NCBI GenBank assembly: GCA_017512465.1
Contig: JAFWGH010000079.1
Span: 1 to 49,683 of the forward strand
Direction of reading: 5' to 3'
Source: Clostridia bacterium
GTDB lineage: Bacteria > Bacillota > Clostridia > Oscillospirales > Acutalibacteraceae
Length of the DNA stretch: 49,683 bases
Position numbers and translations under genes: made by a program. The notes under the pieces were generated by a model. That model had not been told where the DNA came from. It saw only the letters and a list, made by a program, of their open reading frames with translations, and ran no database searches. Positions 7,675 through 17,500 of the stretch are shown here, one piece after another; position 1 is the stretch's first letter, and each line of letters starts with the position of its first letter.

Positions 7675-9003
7675 TTATTTAAGCTTATTAATCAGCGGCA
7701 TATAGAATTTTCTGTACGCCTGCTCTGTCGGATGCACACCGTCCCCTTCCGGATACACACCATTATAATTAAAGGTATACTGCTTTTTGATTTTTGTATC
7801 GGTGGTCTTTAACCCGCTATCCTTCAGGCAATCCGCCACAGATATTTTATATTTTGTACACACCTCTCGAATTACCTCGGCATAATCATTAAAGGTTAAG
7901 CCTATATCGTTTTTCTTTTGTGCTGCGCCGTCCGGTTCATGCATCAACACAAAGATAACCTTTGAATCCGGACAGTTTTTTTGTAAGTATGTGAAAGCGC
8001 TTTCGAGTGCACCGCAGACAGTGTTCAAATTGAAGGACTTGCTTCCCGCAGGCGTCACTTCACCAAGCGGAGCCCCGCTATAGTAGTCGTTATTACCGCC
8101 TTCTATAAAAACATACTTATAATCATTTGTCACATTTTTTATGATTTCCTCACAAATATGATCTTCGTTCTCATCGACTGAACATAACTGCGAACCTGTT
8201 GAGGTTGTATCAATCAGCTCCAGATTATTCTCTTGCGCAAATATATCTGCATAAGAAAAGCTGTGAGAGCCGACACCCATAGCAACGGAATCACCGCAGG
8301 AATACATCTTGCCTACCGTCTCGATGTCACTGACATAGGTTTTATTGTAATCACTGACATATTTTTCCCCATCCGCATAGCGAACCGCACGCACGGCTAA
8401 ATATATTTCCGGTGTCTTGGTTTTCTCGATTTGGAAAGAGGTTTTATCCGTAATGCCTTCTCTTGTCCACTTCTTTTGATCGGGTAACATGGAATAGACG
8501 ATGTACTCATTTGCATTATTCACACTTTCCCATGATAAAGAATATATATTATTCTTTTTGGTAACGGTAAACTCCGGAGTGTCCGGCAGGGTGTTGCCTC
8601 TAATTGTATAAGCAAACGAATCCGCTATAACTTCCTCGTCCCCATTTTTTGTATACGGCTTGATACCGAAGACATACGAGGTACCGCCTTCAAATCCATT
8701 GCAGCGAAAAGCGGTTTTCGGTGTTCTGCCGCATTCCTCCCAGCCGCTGCCGCTGTCATAATAGATTACATAGCCGCTTGCACTTTTTACGGATTTCCAA
8801 TTTAATAATGCTTTATACTCACTTAAAGCCAAGGTTATATCGCTCTGCTGTGAATCACGCGCATCCATCGTTGTCACTTCACTTGTGATGTCGGTGGTCT
8901 GTTGCGTTTGCGCACGGTTGCGACTAAACACAAAAAGCACCACTGCAAGCGATACACAAACGGCTGCGAGCACAATCATGAGCACTTTACTGCTTTTATT
9001 CAC
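7675..9003 (-). CDS. Membrane-anchored FN3-SGNH/GDSL hydrolase (paralogue)
   Basis: The 442-residue protein has an N-terminal membrane segment (VLMIVLAAVCVSLAVVLFVF), two FN3-like modules (SASGYVIYYD, NANEYIVYSM) and a C-terminal SGNH hydrolase. Catalytic blocks are visible: CGDSVAMG near residue 236, EGGNNDYYSG near 302 and EGDGVHPT near 421. It resembles the 570-residue protein at 3620-5332 in architecture and in the segment after the GxND block (PLGE...SKSF against PIGT...TKTF). The start is GTG with a GGAAGGAA site. It begins 32 bases after galT, as the last gene of the putative galactose operon, hinting at a link to carbohydrate esters. Confidence 0.87.
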   Translation of the reverse strand: MNKSSKVLMIVLAAVCVSLAVVLFVFSRNRAQTQQTTDITSEVTTMDARDSQQSDITLALSEYKALLNWKSVKSASGYVIYYDSGSGWEECGRTPKTAFRCNGFEGGTSYVFGIKPYTKNGDEEVIADSFAYTIRGNTLPDTPEFTVTKKNNIYSLSWESVNNANEYIVYSMLPDQKKWTREGITDKTSFQIEKTKTPEIYLAVRAVRYADGEKYVSDYNKTYVSDIETVGKMYSCGDSVAMGVGSHSFSYADIFAQENNLELIDTTSTGSQLCSVDENEDHICEEIIKNVTNDYKYVFIEGGNNDYYSGAPLGEVTPAGSKSFNLNTVCGALESAFTYLQKNCPDSKVIFVLMHEPDGAAQKKNDIGLTFNDYAEVIREVCTKYKISVADCLKDSGLKTTDTKIKKQYTFNYNGVYPEGDGVHPTEQAYRKFYMPLINKLK

Positions 9004-9035
9004 TGTTTATTCCTTCCCGGTTTATCCAAATTACA

Positions 9036-10532
9036 TTAGAGTGTCTGACAAAAACGCATAAACGCTTGCGTGTTTTTAAACACACCTGCATTTTCCAAAA
9101 TCTTTGCAAATATTTCACCGACAGACCGGCGGATCCCCTCTTCAATATCCTCTTGCGGCAAATTTTCGGCTTTCAGCTCCAAATACCAATCGTAATGAAT
9201 CTTCATATCCTCATCGGCAAAGATTTCCGCTTCCTTGCTCTCATCTTTAAGCGCTTCGGCAATTTTGGCAATGCTGTCTTTGAGCCGTGCCGGCAAAATT
9301 GCCAAACCCATCACTTCAATCAAGCCGATATTTTCTCTTTTGATATGATGGTATTTCGGATGCGGATGATAATAGCCATCCGGAAAGTCCGGTGTGGTAA
9401 TATTGTTTCTGAGTACCAAATCCAGCTCAAACTTGCCGTCTCTAAAACGGCAAATCGGCGTGATAGCATTATGTGCTTCTCCATCAGTGTATGCCAAAAT
9501 AAAAGCATCCTCATCCGTATACTCCGACCACATTTTATTGATGTAGTCCGCACAATCCGCCAGCACCTCTTTGCTCTCATGACGAATGCGAATCACGCTC
9601 ATCGGCCAGTTCACCAAGCCCGCTTCCACTGTCGGGAATTTTTCAATGTGTATATTCTGCGTCACTTCCGCTTTTGCCATCGGGAACTCGAAATTACCGC
9701 CCTGATAGTGGTCATGTGTTAAAATAGAGCCGCCTACAATCGGAAGTCCCGCATTGGAGCCTAAGAAATAATGCGGCATAAAATCGACAAAACCGAGCAA
9801 TCGTTCAAAGGTGCGCTTTGTAATCTTCATCGGTTCATGTGCGCCTTTAAAGACGATACAATGCTCATTGTAATATACATAAGGACTATACTGCATAAAC
9901 CAGCTCTCATCCGACAAGATATCTACCGGAATAATGCGGTGATTGGCGCGTGCCGGATGTGTCACGGTGCCCTTATAGCCTTCATTTTCTTTGCACAGCA
10001 GGCACTTAGGATAGGAGGACTTTTTCTTCTCTTTTAAAGCTGCCGCAATAGCACGCGGGTCTTTTTCCGGTTTGGAAAGATTGATGCTGATAATAATATC
10101 GCCATACTGTGTATTGGTATTCCAAATAATATTTTTACGGATTCTGTCCATGCGAATATAATTGGATTTATAAGAAAGCTGATAGTAAAAGTCTGTTGCC
10201 TTCTTTTTATCTTCGGCATATAAAGCATTAAACTTTCCGGTCACTTCGCTCGGCAGCGGCATAAAGCAGTCCATTAATTCGGTATCGAAAATATCACGCG
10301 CGGTAATGCCGTTATCTTCAAGAACCCCGTTTTCATATGCCCAATCAAGAATATTATCTAAAATCTCCTGCGGCAATTCCGGACTCTCGCCATCAACAGC
10401 CACTTCTTCATAATCATCCAGGCCGAGCTTTGCCAGCACGCGATTGATACAATATATTTTGTCCTGCTCGCAAATCAATGCATTATCTACCGCATATTTT
10501 GCAAGGCGGGATATTTCAAGGTTTATATTCAT
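9036..10532 (-). CDS. galT: UDP-glucose-hexose-1-phosphate uridylyltransferase (Firmicutes-type GalT)
   Basis: GalT exchanges UMP between UDP-glucose and galactose-1-phosphate in the Leloir pathway. At 498 residues it matches the longer Firmicutes GalT family rather than the E. coli type of about 350. It shows the CLLCKENEGYKG segment, the THPARANHRIIPVDI segment, and the HDHYQGGNFEFP motif near residue 274 holding the catalytic His. The start codon lies directly against the stop of the preceding gene, and AGGGAGG sits within that gene's last codons, so translation is probably coupled. No galK or galE is in the window; an upstream GPH-type sugar transporter fits galactose uptake. Confidence 0.95.
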   Translation of the reverse strand: MNINLEISRLAKYAVDNALICEQDKIYCINRVLAKLGLDDYEEVAVDGESPELPQEILDNILDWAYENGVLEDNGITARDIFDTELMDCFMPLPSEVTGKFNALYAEDKKKATDFYYQLSYKSNYIRMDRIRKNIIWNTNTQYGDIIISINLSKPEKDPRAIAAALKEKKKSSYPKCLLCKENEGYKGTVTHPARANHRIIPVDILSDESWFMQYSPYVYYNEHCIVFKGAHEPMKITKRTFERLLGFVDFMPHYFLGSNAGLPIVGGSILTHDHYQGGNFEFPMAKAEVTQNIHIEKFPTVEAGLVNWPMSVIRIRHESKEVLADCADYINKMWSEYTDEDAFILAYTDGEAHNAITPICRFRDGKFELDLVLRNNITTPDFPDGYYHPHPKYHHIKRENIGLIEVMGLAILPARLKDSIAKIAEALKDESKEAEIFADEDMKIHYDWYLELKAENLPQEDIEEGIRRSVGEIFAKILENAGVFKNTQAFMRFCQTL

Positions 10533-11012
10533 TTAGTCCTCCCTTTTCAATTCCGTTTTTTCCAAAGAGCGCTCTTTGGAGGGTTCCGGAAATATCATTT
10601 TTTTATGTGAAAACTTCTGTCCCCAGGCGTTTGCCCACTTTTCGGGATAGAATACATAATACGAAATATTATTTTTGCGGCGATACCCTTCAAAAAAGTT
10701 ACACCATATCGAGCTCGGTATGGCAATCACCGGATAGTAGAACACACCCAACAGCAGGCACTGCCAAGTGTGCCCGTATTCATGAATACGGGTGTTATAT
10801 GTCCATGTTTCATTCGGATGGTCGGCTTTCATAAAGATAAACAATCCCATCGATAAACCGCCCTGATTCCAGGGAAGATAGGTAATCCAAGCATAGCCGA
10901 ATTTTTCGCTTTTTCCTCCCATTGCCTTGCAAATGAGGAAGATAATTGCGCCGACCAAATTGACCGGCAGTCCCCAGGTCCACTGGACAAGATAAAACAA
11001 AAATGTTTTCAT
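10533..11012 (-). CDS. Small membrane protein with a HEYGH motif
   Basis: I cannot name the family with confidence. The 159-residue product has a hydrophobic N-terminus (WTWGLPVNLVGAIIFLICKA), a short amphipathic middle and a second hydrophobic stretch (CLLLGVFYYPVIAIPSSIW). Between them is RIHEYGHTWQ near residue 78. HExGH resembles a zinc-protease HExxH motif on the inner face of a membrane segment; whether it is catalytic is unknown. The gene sits 24 bases after the GPH symporter gene and abuts galT, so it is an operon member. An AAGGGG site supports the start. Confidence 0.7.
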   Translation of the reverse strand: MKTFLFYLVQWTWGLPVNLVGAIIFLICKAMGGKSEKFGYAWITYLPWNQGGLSMGLFIFMKADHPNETWTYNTRIHEYGHTWQCLLLGVFYYPVIAIPSSIWCNFFEGYRRKNNISYYVFYPEKWANAWGQKFSHKKMIFPEPSKERSLEKTELKRED

Positions 11013-11036
11013 ACTTTTTCCCCTTGTGCGCTTTAG

Positions 11037-12770
11037 CTATGATTTGTTTAAAATCTCATACTTACCGTCTACCGGCTCTTCGAGCTTATGCGCCGTGACA
11101 CCATCGGGATTTTTTCCTATCCACATTTCATCCCACTTTTTACCGGCAATATTTTCACATATCTCTCGGTCTTTGTCACTCAGCTCCACCGCACCGTATT
11201 GCCTTTTGGCGGCAATGGCGGCTCGAATCATGGTGTGCTGCTCTTTTGTCATGGTAAAGTGGCGCAGCGCAATGAGTGAACCGATAATGCACAGCAGCGG
11301 CGCACCGGCGCTAAAGAGTTTTATACCGAAATGCGCACCGAAAAATGAGCCGAAAATGTCATACGCATGCTTGCCGCTTTCCATGGAAGCGCGGATGGTG
11401 GTTTTGGCTGTTTCCGCCGTGTCAACACCAAACCATTCGAGTCCTGTTAACACGAACATGCCCATCATGCCCGAAGCGACTTTTTTAATAAACGTGGAAA
11501 ATGTGGCAATAACGCCCTCGCGCCTTCTGCCGACAATCATTTCATCCACATCCGTAATATCCGGATAGGTGTTAGAGGTTGTAAAGCCGATGCCGGATAA
11601 GCCGAAGTTATATAACACGGTGTGGATAATAATCATCACCGCATTAATCCACACCTTGCCCTCCTCTTTCGGTCCGGTAATAAACAAAACAATAGCAAGA
11701 GAGATAATCCAAAACGGCGTGGTAATCCACGAACACTTTTGCTTGCCGTATTTTTTGGTAATGGCAAAATTGAGCGGAAACGCGGAGGCTTCAAACACAC
11801 CGGCAATGATATTGATAATGCCGTAAAGAAAATAGGTATCGGATAATTCTTTAAACAAAAAGATTTTGGAAGAATTATAGAAACCGGTCGCAAACATATA
11901 TAAGATGCTGATGATAAAATATTGACGGAATGCACGGTTTTTAAACACCAGCGCATATTCCTTAAAGGCATACCCTGCGCTGAAAGGCTCAAAACGGTCC
12001 TGCAGGGAGCTTCTCTCCTTACACTTTCTCGCCGTGATGGACAGCGGGATAAGGTACGCCGCCGCCAGTACCAAGCCGACAACAAAATAGTGGCTTTTCG
12101 GCACTGTTTCGGGCTCTAAAGAATTGGTAAAGCAGCCGATAACGGAGACGAAGAAAGACCCCACCGTCAGTTTTACCGGGCGCACAAAATTGAGCACAAG
12201 AGATGCCAAAATAAAGGTAGGCACCATGCCCGCGGAGTTCATTAAATAGCCTACGGAATTATATTGTGTTCTCAAAAAATAATCGGGTGCCATTTCCGGC
12301 AGCATAGCGGTGTGCGGCACGGTTAAAACCGTGGTCGCGGTGCTATACAGCACATACGCCGCAATATAATAGAGCATAACTGTATTTGAAGAAGCATTTC
12401 CGCTCAGCCCGAAAGAGTACCATGTCATAAAGAAAGTTACCACAAACGGTATAACAGCGGCAATGATATACACCCTATGCTTTCCGTAACGCGAGTGTGT
12501 TCTATCCGTAATCACGCCCATGAGCGGGTCGGTAATCGCATCCCACACGGATTTAATGAGAATAATTAAGCCTACCTGTGTCGGTGATAATCCTTCCACA
12601 TAGACCAAAAAAGGAATATAGTACAAGCTGAAGAAATAGCCGGCACCGCTGGTGGATATATTTGTTGCGGTATAATTGAGCATGGGGAATAATACCTTTT
12701 TGGTATCCCCTTCCACGCCGATTGCTTTTTTTACTCTTTCACCGAAAGGTGCTTTATCGGATGCAGCCAT
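11037..12770 (-). CDS. GPH-family sugar:cation symporter (MFS)
   Basis: The protein belongs to the glycoside-pentoside-hexuronide:cation symporters, which take up sugars with H+ or Na+. Typical features are the early TATNISTSGAGYFFSLYYIP segment, the SVWDAITDPLMGVITDRTHSRYGKHR signature between helices 2 and 3, and about twelve hydrophobic segments. At 577 residues it is longer than the usual 450-480, with extra loop material and a soluble tail. I place the start at the ATG preceded by GGGGGA, 33 bases inside the longest frame. It heads the operon with the HEYGH protein, galT and the FN3-SGNH esterase, which points to galactose or galactosides as substrate; this is inferred from context. Confidence 0.88.
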   Translation of the reverse strand: MAASDKAPFGERVKKAIGVEGDTKKVLFPMLNYTATNISTSGAGYFFSLYYIPFLVYVEGLSPTQVGLIILIKSVWDAITDPLMGVITDRTHSRYGKHRVYIIAAVIPFVVTFFMTWYSFGLSGNASSNTVMLYYIAAYVLYSTATTVLTVPHTAMLPEMAPDYFLRTQYNSVGYLMNSAGMVPTFILASLVLNFVRPVKLTVGSFFVSVIGCFTNSLEPETVPKSHYFVVGLVLAAAYLIPLSITARKCKERSSLQDRFEPFSAGYAFKEYALVFKNRAFRQYFIISILYMFATGFYNSSKIFLFKELSDTYFLYGIINIIAGVFEASAFPLNFAITKKYGKQKCSWITTPFWIISLAIVLFITGPKEEGKVWINAVMIIIHTVLYNFGLSGIGFTTSNTYPDITDVDEMIVGRRREGVIATFSTFIKKVASGMMGMFVLTGLEWFGVDTAETAKTTIRASMESGKHAYDIFGSFFGAHFGIKLFSAGAPLLCIIGSLIALRHFTMTKEQHTMIRAAIAAKRQYGAVELSDKDREICENIAGKKWDEMWIGKNPDGVTAHKLEEPVDGKYEILNKS

Positions 12771-12811
12771 ATATCCCCCAAACACAAAATTATTAGCCCA
12801 CAATTACTTTT

Positions 12812-12840
12812 ATTTTAACATATGCGTGAGTAAATTACAA
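12812..12840 (-). promoter_or_regulatory. Promoter of the GPH-galT operon
   Basis: On the minus strand TTGTAA and TAAAAT are 17 bases apart, 42 bases ahead of the chosen start. Confidence 0.55.
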
Positions 12841-12845
12841 CATTA

Positions 12846-12873
12846 TTGATTTATTTATATTTTTTATTATAAT
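12846..12873 (+). promoter_or_regulatory. Promoter of the amidohydrolase gene
   Basis: TTGATT and TATAAT are 16 bases apart, 35 bases ahead of the start, back to back with the GPH operon promoter. Confidence 0.6.
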
Positions 12874-12908
12874 GATAGAGTAGTAAGAATTATTTAGGAG
12901 CTGTTTTT

Positions 12909-13757
12909 ATGATAATTGATGCACATACGCACACCTTCCCGCCGGCTATTGCCGACAAGGTCGTTGCTTCTTTGCAGCAGAAAGCTCAGTCCAAGGCATA
13001 CACTGCCGGTACGGATACAGCTTTGCAGCAATCCATGAAAGAAGCCGCTATTGATATCTCGCTATTATTGCCGGTGATGACCAATCCGGGGCAAGTGGAA
13101 AAGCTCAATGATATTGCACTGCAAAAAAACGAGCAATCCCAATCCACAGGGATTGTCTCGCTTGGCGGCATGCACCCCGATTATGAAAACTACGCGGCAG
13201 AACTCAAGCGCATCGCCTCACGGGGCATCCCCGGCATTAAGCTGCATCCGGCTTATCAAAACACGGATTTGGATGATATGCGCTATTTAAGAATCATTGA
13301 AAAAGCGGCGGAGCTGGAGCTTGCCGTGGTAATTCATGCCGGACTCGATATCGGCATTATGCATCATAATTTCGCCTCGGTGGCTCACATAAAAACCATT
13401 CTCAGCACCATACACCCCGATAAATTTGTGCTTGCGCACATGGGCGGCTGGAAGGATTGGGACAGCGTGGAAGCAGAGCTGTGCGGCGAAAATGTTTATT
13501 TTGATACTTCCTTTTCATTAGTCGCCTATGTACCGCCGGAAGGCGTGTTTGTGCCGGAGCAAAAGCGGCAAATGCTCCAAAAGGAGCAATTTGAGCGCAT
13601 TGTAAAAAAGCACGGAGCCGAAAAAATCCTCTTCGGTTCGGATTCTCCCTGGAGCCATCAAGCCGAAAGTGTAAAACAGATAAAAGAGCTTAATTTTAGC
13701 GAAGAAGCCTTAAAAAACATTTTATATAAAAACGCAAAAAAACTCTTTTCATTGTAA
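12909..13757 (+). CDS. Amidohydrolase-2 family metal-dependent hydrolase
   Basis: This 282-residue TIM-barrel enzyme begins with the HxH metal motif (IIDAHTHTF) and continues with GIKLHPAYQ, VVIHAGLD, LAHMGGWKDW and the final Asp motif ILFGSDSPW, all typical of the amidohydrolase-2 group (decarboxylases and hydrolases related to ACMSD). The exact substrate is not evident. A paralogue of similar length lies at 24877-25677 in another operon. This copy appears monocistronic, with its own promoter and an AGGAG site. Confidence 0.88.
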   Translation: MIIDAHTHTFPPAIADKVVASLQQKAQSKAYTAGTDTALQQSMKEAAIDISLLLPVMTNPGQVEKLNDIALQKNEQSQSTGIVSLGGMHPDYENYAAELKRIASRGIPGIKLHPAYQNTDLDDMRYLRIIEKAAELELAVVIHAGLDIGIMHHNFASVAHIKTILSTIHPDKFVLAHMGGWKDWDSVEAELCGENVYFDTSFSLVAYVPPEGVFVPEQKRQMLQKEQFERIVKKHGAEKILFGSDSPWSHQAESVKQIKELNFSEEALKNILYKNAKKLFSL

Positions 13758-13961
13758 TGAAGGTTGTGCCGAAAAGCGACCGTTCGCTCATTTGAAAAGC
13801 TTCTTTTCATCACATGATATAGTTGTTTTTTTGTAATTTATATATAATATCAACAAAATACAGTAACAATATTCGTTGTATTTCCGAGTTGCATTTCACA
13901 TGGCATTATGCTAATATATTGTGCAGCACATGTCCAAACCGTTCATAAGAAAGGTATAAAA

Positions 13962-14537
13962 ATGGCGAAACTGTATTTTAAGTATGGAGCCATGGGCTCT
14001 TCAAAATCGGCGCAGGCGCTGATTACAAAGTTTAATTATGAAGAAAAAGGGCTAAAGGTGTGGCTGATAAAGCCGAGCATTGATACAAGAGAAGATTTAG
14101 AGATTGTCTCCTCGCGCATCGGTTTGCAATCCACATGCACCGCTATCTTCCCCGATATGAGTATTTGGGATGAATTTGAGAATCGCATTGCACAAAAGGT
14201 AGATGTCATTATTGCGGATGAATCCCAATTTTTCACCACTGCGCAAATTGATGATATGCGCCGCATAGTGGATGAATTGGAAGTACCGGTACTGTGTTTC
14301 GGCTTACGCACGGATTTCAGAACACACTTTTTCGAAGGCTCACGCAGGCTTTTGGAAATTGCCGATAAAATCACGGAGATTAAAAACATTTGCGAATGCG
14401 GCAGAAAAGCAATCGTCAATGCAAGGATTGACGATTCCGGCAATGTTATCACCGAGGGCGAGCAGGTACTCTTGGGCGGCGATGAGCGCTACACGGCAAT
14501 GTGCCACAAATGTTGGAAAAAAGCAATTAACAGATAA
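13962..14537 (+). CDS. tdk: Thymidine kinase
   Basis: Tdk phosphorylates thymidine to dTMP with ATP. The 191-residue protein opens with KLYFKYGAMGSSKSAQAL, the P-loop form common in Firmicutes type II kinases, then VIIADESQFF (Walker B/lasso region) and two zinc-binding pairs (CECGRKA and CHKCWKK). I place the start at the ATG after AAGAAAGG; an upstream in-frame ATG adds 18 residues with no homology. The 204-base spacer upstream holds a TATAAT near 13844 and short hairpins but no gene. A strong terminator follows. Confidence 0.95.
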   Translation: MAKLYFKYGAMGSSKSAQALITKFNYEEKGLKVWLIKPSIDTREDLEIVSSRIGLQSTCTAIFPDMSIWDEFENRIAQKVDVIIADESQFFTTAQIDDMRRIVDELEVPVLCFGLRTDFRTHFFEGSRRLLEIADKITEIKNICECGRKAIVNARIDDSGNVITEGEQVLLGGDERYTAMCHKCWKKAINR

Positions 14538-14548
14538 CAAAAACAATA

Positions 14549-14578
14549 AAAACGCTGAAACCCGTTTCAGCGTTTTTT
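14549..14578 (+). terminator. Bidirectional terminator between tdk and the large secreted protein gene
   Basis: Stem AAAACGCTGAAA with its complement TTTCAGCGTTTT around a CCCG loop, then more T; A and T runs on both sides serve both converging genes. Confidence 0.85.
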
Positions 14579-14590
14579 TATTTTGAAATC

Positions 14591-17500
14591 TTAACCGATT
14601 ACTGCATCGTAAATAGTGCCATAATCTGTATAGAATTCATTAAATGTTTCATAGAAATAATATCTCCACCAGTTGATACCGGCTGCTTCTGCCGCTGCAG
14701 CATCCGCACGGTCATTACCGAAATCGGATTGGTGTGCGAATATTCTCGTTCTCATATATCTTTCAATCGCTGTGGAAGAGCCATCGCCTTCCGCCTCTTC
14801 AAACATATAGCCGAGTGCGGTGGAGAAAACCGTGCCAAAGCTGTAACGCGCAATAGGTGTCATGCCTTCATACTCTTCACCTTCAGGTAACTCCCCTGCC
14901 GAGCAGCCGCTGTCATAGATTTCATAGACAATACCATTATATTTATAGAGAATATACGGTCTTGCCGCATACAGCTTTTTCCAGTTTTTCGCTTTCATGG
15001 TGATAACCAAATTAAAGGTTAAAGCTGCCGCCTTATTTTCACCGTTTTCACCATCTGCATGGAAAGTTACGCCTTTCCAGTTATTACCGTTAAATGTACC
15101 GGAGGATGCATTCTTTTCGACAACGCTCATTCTCTGGTAATAATAGCCTGCATTACCATTATAATTTGTCATTTTAGAAGCATTTTCAATCGTAAGATTC
15201 TCCGGGTTATAATCCATATATTTATCTTGTGTGTAAATATAGCCGAAGTCTACAATGCCGTTGCCGATGGAAGAATCATTTTGAATTTCTTCTACGCTTT
15301 TCATCTTACCGCCGGAAAGCACCTTGCTCGGATTTACCGCATAAGGAACATCATATACCCTTGTGTCACCGGATTGTGTGTACGGAATGGCAACAGAGCC
15401 CGAGAAACGAATATCCTGATAGGAATTATCCACATCCGTATACGCTTCTTTCATTATCTTTAAGCTCGAAAGTCTGCCCGAATAATCATAACCCATGTTC
15501 GAATCCGTGAACGCATTGAAATCCGGTTTCGGGATTTTGTGGGAAGCCGTTTTCACATCAATCGGATTGGGCTGTGCTTCGCCGGTAGCAACATATGCGC
15601 TGCCATTGTAAGAAGCTGCCCAGCACTTCTCACAGCGCTCGCACTGCATGTATACAAAGCCGACATCTTCATTTTCTTGCGGGTCAACCGATTTTGCGGT
15701 TTGCAAGTGATTGGTAGAATCTATGGGGATAACGGACTCTACACCATAATCGCATACCGAGCAATGGGTAACGGATGTACCGGTTTCCATACATGTTGCC
15801 TCTTTGGTCACTACGCTTTCACCCTCTGCAGTATCATGCCCGGATTGTGATTGCCGCGGGTTCGGACAATTTGCATTTTTACAGGTTTTCCAGTGATTGA
15901 TGCCATCCGAAGACCAATCCACGCCTGCGATATCGTGACCTGTGGCGGGGATCACTGTGTGTGCGCTGCTAATTTGTGCATCGCACACGCTGCAATATAC
16001 AACAGTATCATATCCGCCGTTGTTTTCACAATCTGCTGCGCTGCTGTTTTCCGTAACGGCAGCTGCCGGTGTATGCCCTTTTGCATCCGTTGCAACGGTC
16101 TTTGTTTGCTCACAGGTATTACAGGTATAAGTAATGGAACCGCCTGCGGTACAGGTTGCCGTATCGGTAGTGCCTGCATCCCAATCGTGCGGCTGATAGC
16201 GGTAGTGCGTTTCTCCGCCGACAGTACATACAGAGCGGTGATAATCGCTCGCCGACATGCCCTCGGTAGCACTATCCATCTCCGCCCAAGCGCTCCAAGC
16301 ATGCGCGGTTGCAGCACCGTAAGCACAAGATACGGAAAGGCTCTCGTGCATGGTACCCGGTGCGGTGAAAGGTGTTGCCGCTGCGGTATAGTGACCGGAA
16401 GCGTCATAGTAATGGTCGGTATACTGTGCCGCTGCAGGCACGGTGGTAACATCATCACCGTAAAGCGCAGAGTAGCCCGCATTAGAGCCGGTGTCGCCGA
16501 CATTGGTGACAGCCGCTGTGCCCATGGAATCATAAATATCATTTTCGGCGTCTGTTTTTACCGGTGCGCCTAAAGTGGTTGTATTATTATAGGTATAGGT
16601 GACGGTTTGCTGCGGGTAGTTCATTAAAGCGGTTTTGGTATTGCCATAGTATAACCCGTTGACCGCACCGTTCACATTGACATACGCGCCGGAAATAATC
16701 CATGTTGTTTCCGGTCTGATAGAGTATTTATGGTATTGGAAACCATTTGCCTTTGTCGGTGTAATTTCACCGGTTGCTCCGTTAAGCGAATAGGAGGGTG
16801 TTGCAAAAGAGGAATCGGTCCAAGCACTGTTTTCATAGTGCTTATCTTCCACTACACTGAAGGATTGCTCCAATGTGCCGGCTAATACTGCGCCGTACTG
16901 GTCCTTATTGGAAAAAGTGTATGCGGAAGAAAACACGGCATGCTCCCCTGCCACATAGTATTCACTTGTGTCGGCTGACTTTGTAAAGGAATAGTCGGAG
17001 AACTGAGGAACCGGAACTGACCATGATTTGGTATATGCAGAATTAAAACTACCACCTTTTTTCATCGCGTCCTGTCCGGCTGCATAATCGGAAAAATGCA
17101 CCCAGTTATTTTCGGTGTTGCTCTCAAAATTATCACCGTATTCGTTGGGGCGCCAGATGGCAACCGTATCGTCTTGCTTGATGTAATAACGAGAACAGTT
17201 TTCACCGTCCGTGCTGGCGGAGCGAATGTTACCGGTAAAAATAGGACGATAGGAATCATATGCCTCACTTGTAACATCCACGCTGCTGTCATAACCGCTG
17301 ACACGGATTTGCGTGATTTCAAAATCGGTCCATGTATCCGGCTTCCAACCCCAGCTAAATTTCATATGGTCATTGTTGTTATATACGGCATAGGCAGTCG
17401 GGAAACCGCTTAAATCCAAGCAAAGCGTATAGTATGTATTATCCCATGAATCCCAATCGGAAGAACTGTTTTGCGGGAATAATGAAGACTTAGCAGTTGT

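Noticed and set aside
15851-16573. Long plus-strand open frame (240 codons) opposite the large secreted protein gene
   Set aside because: It is antisense to a gene with a signal peptide, ribosome site and repeats. The frame is Cys/Ile-rich and lacks any family motif; it arises from the codon use of the real gene.
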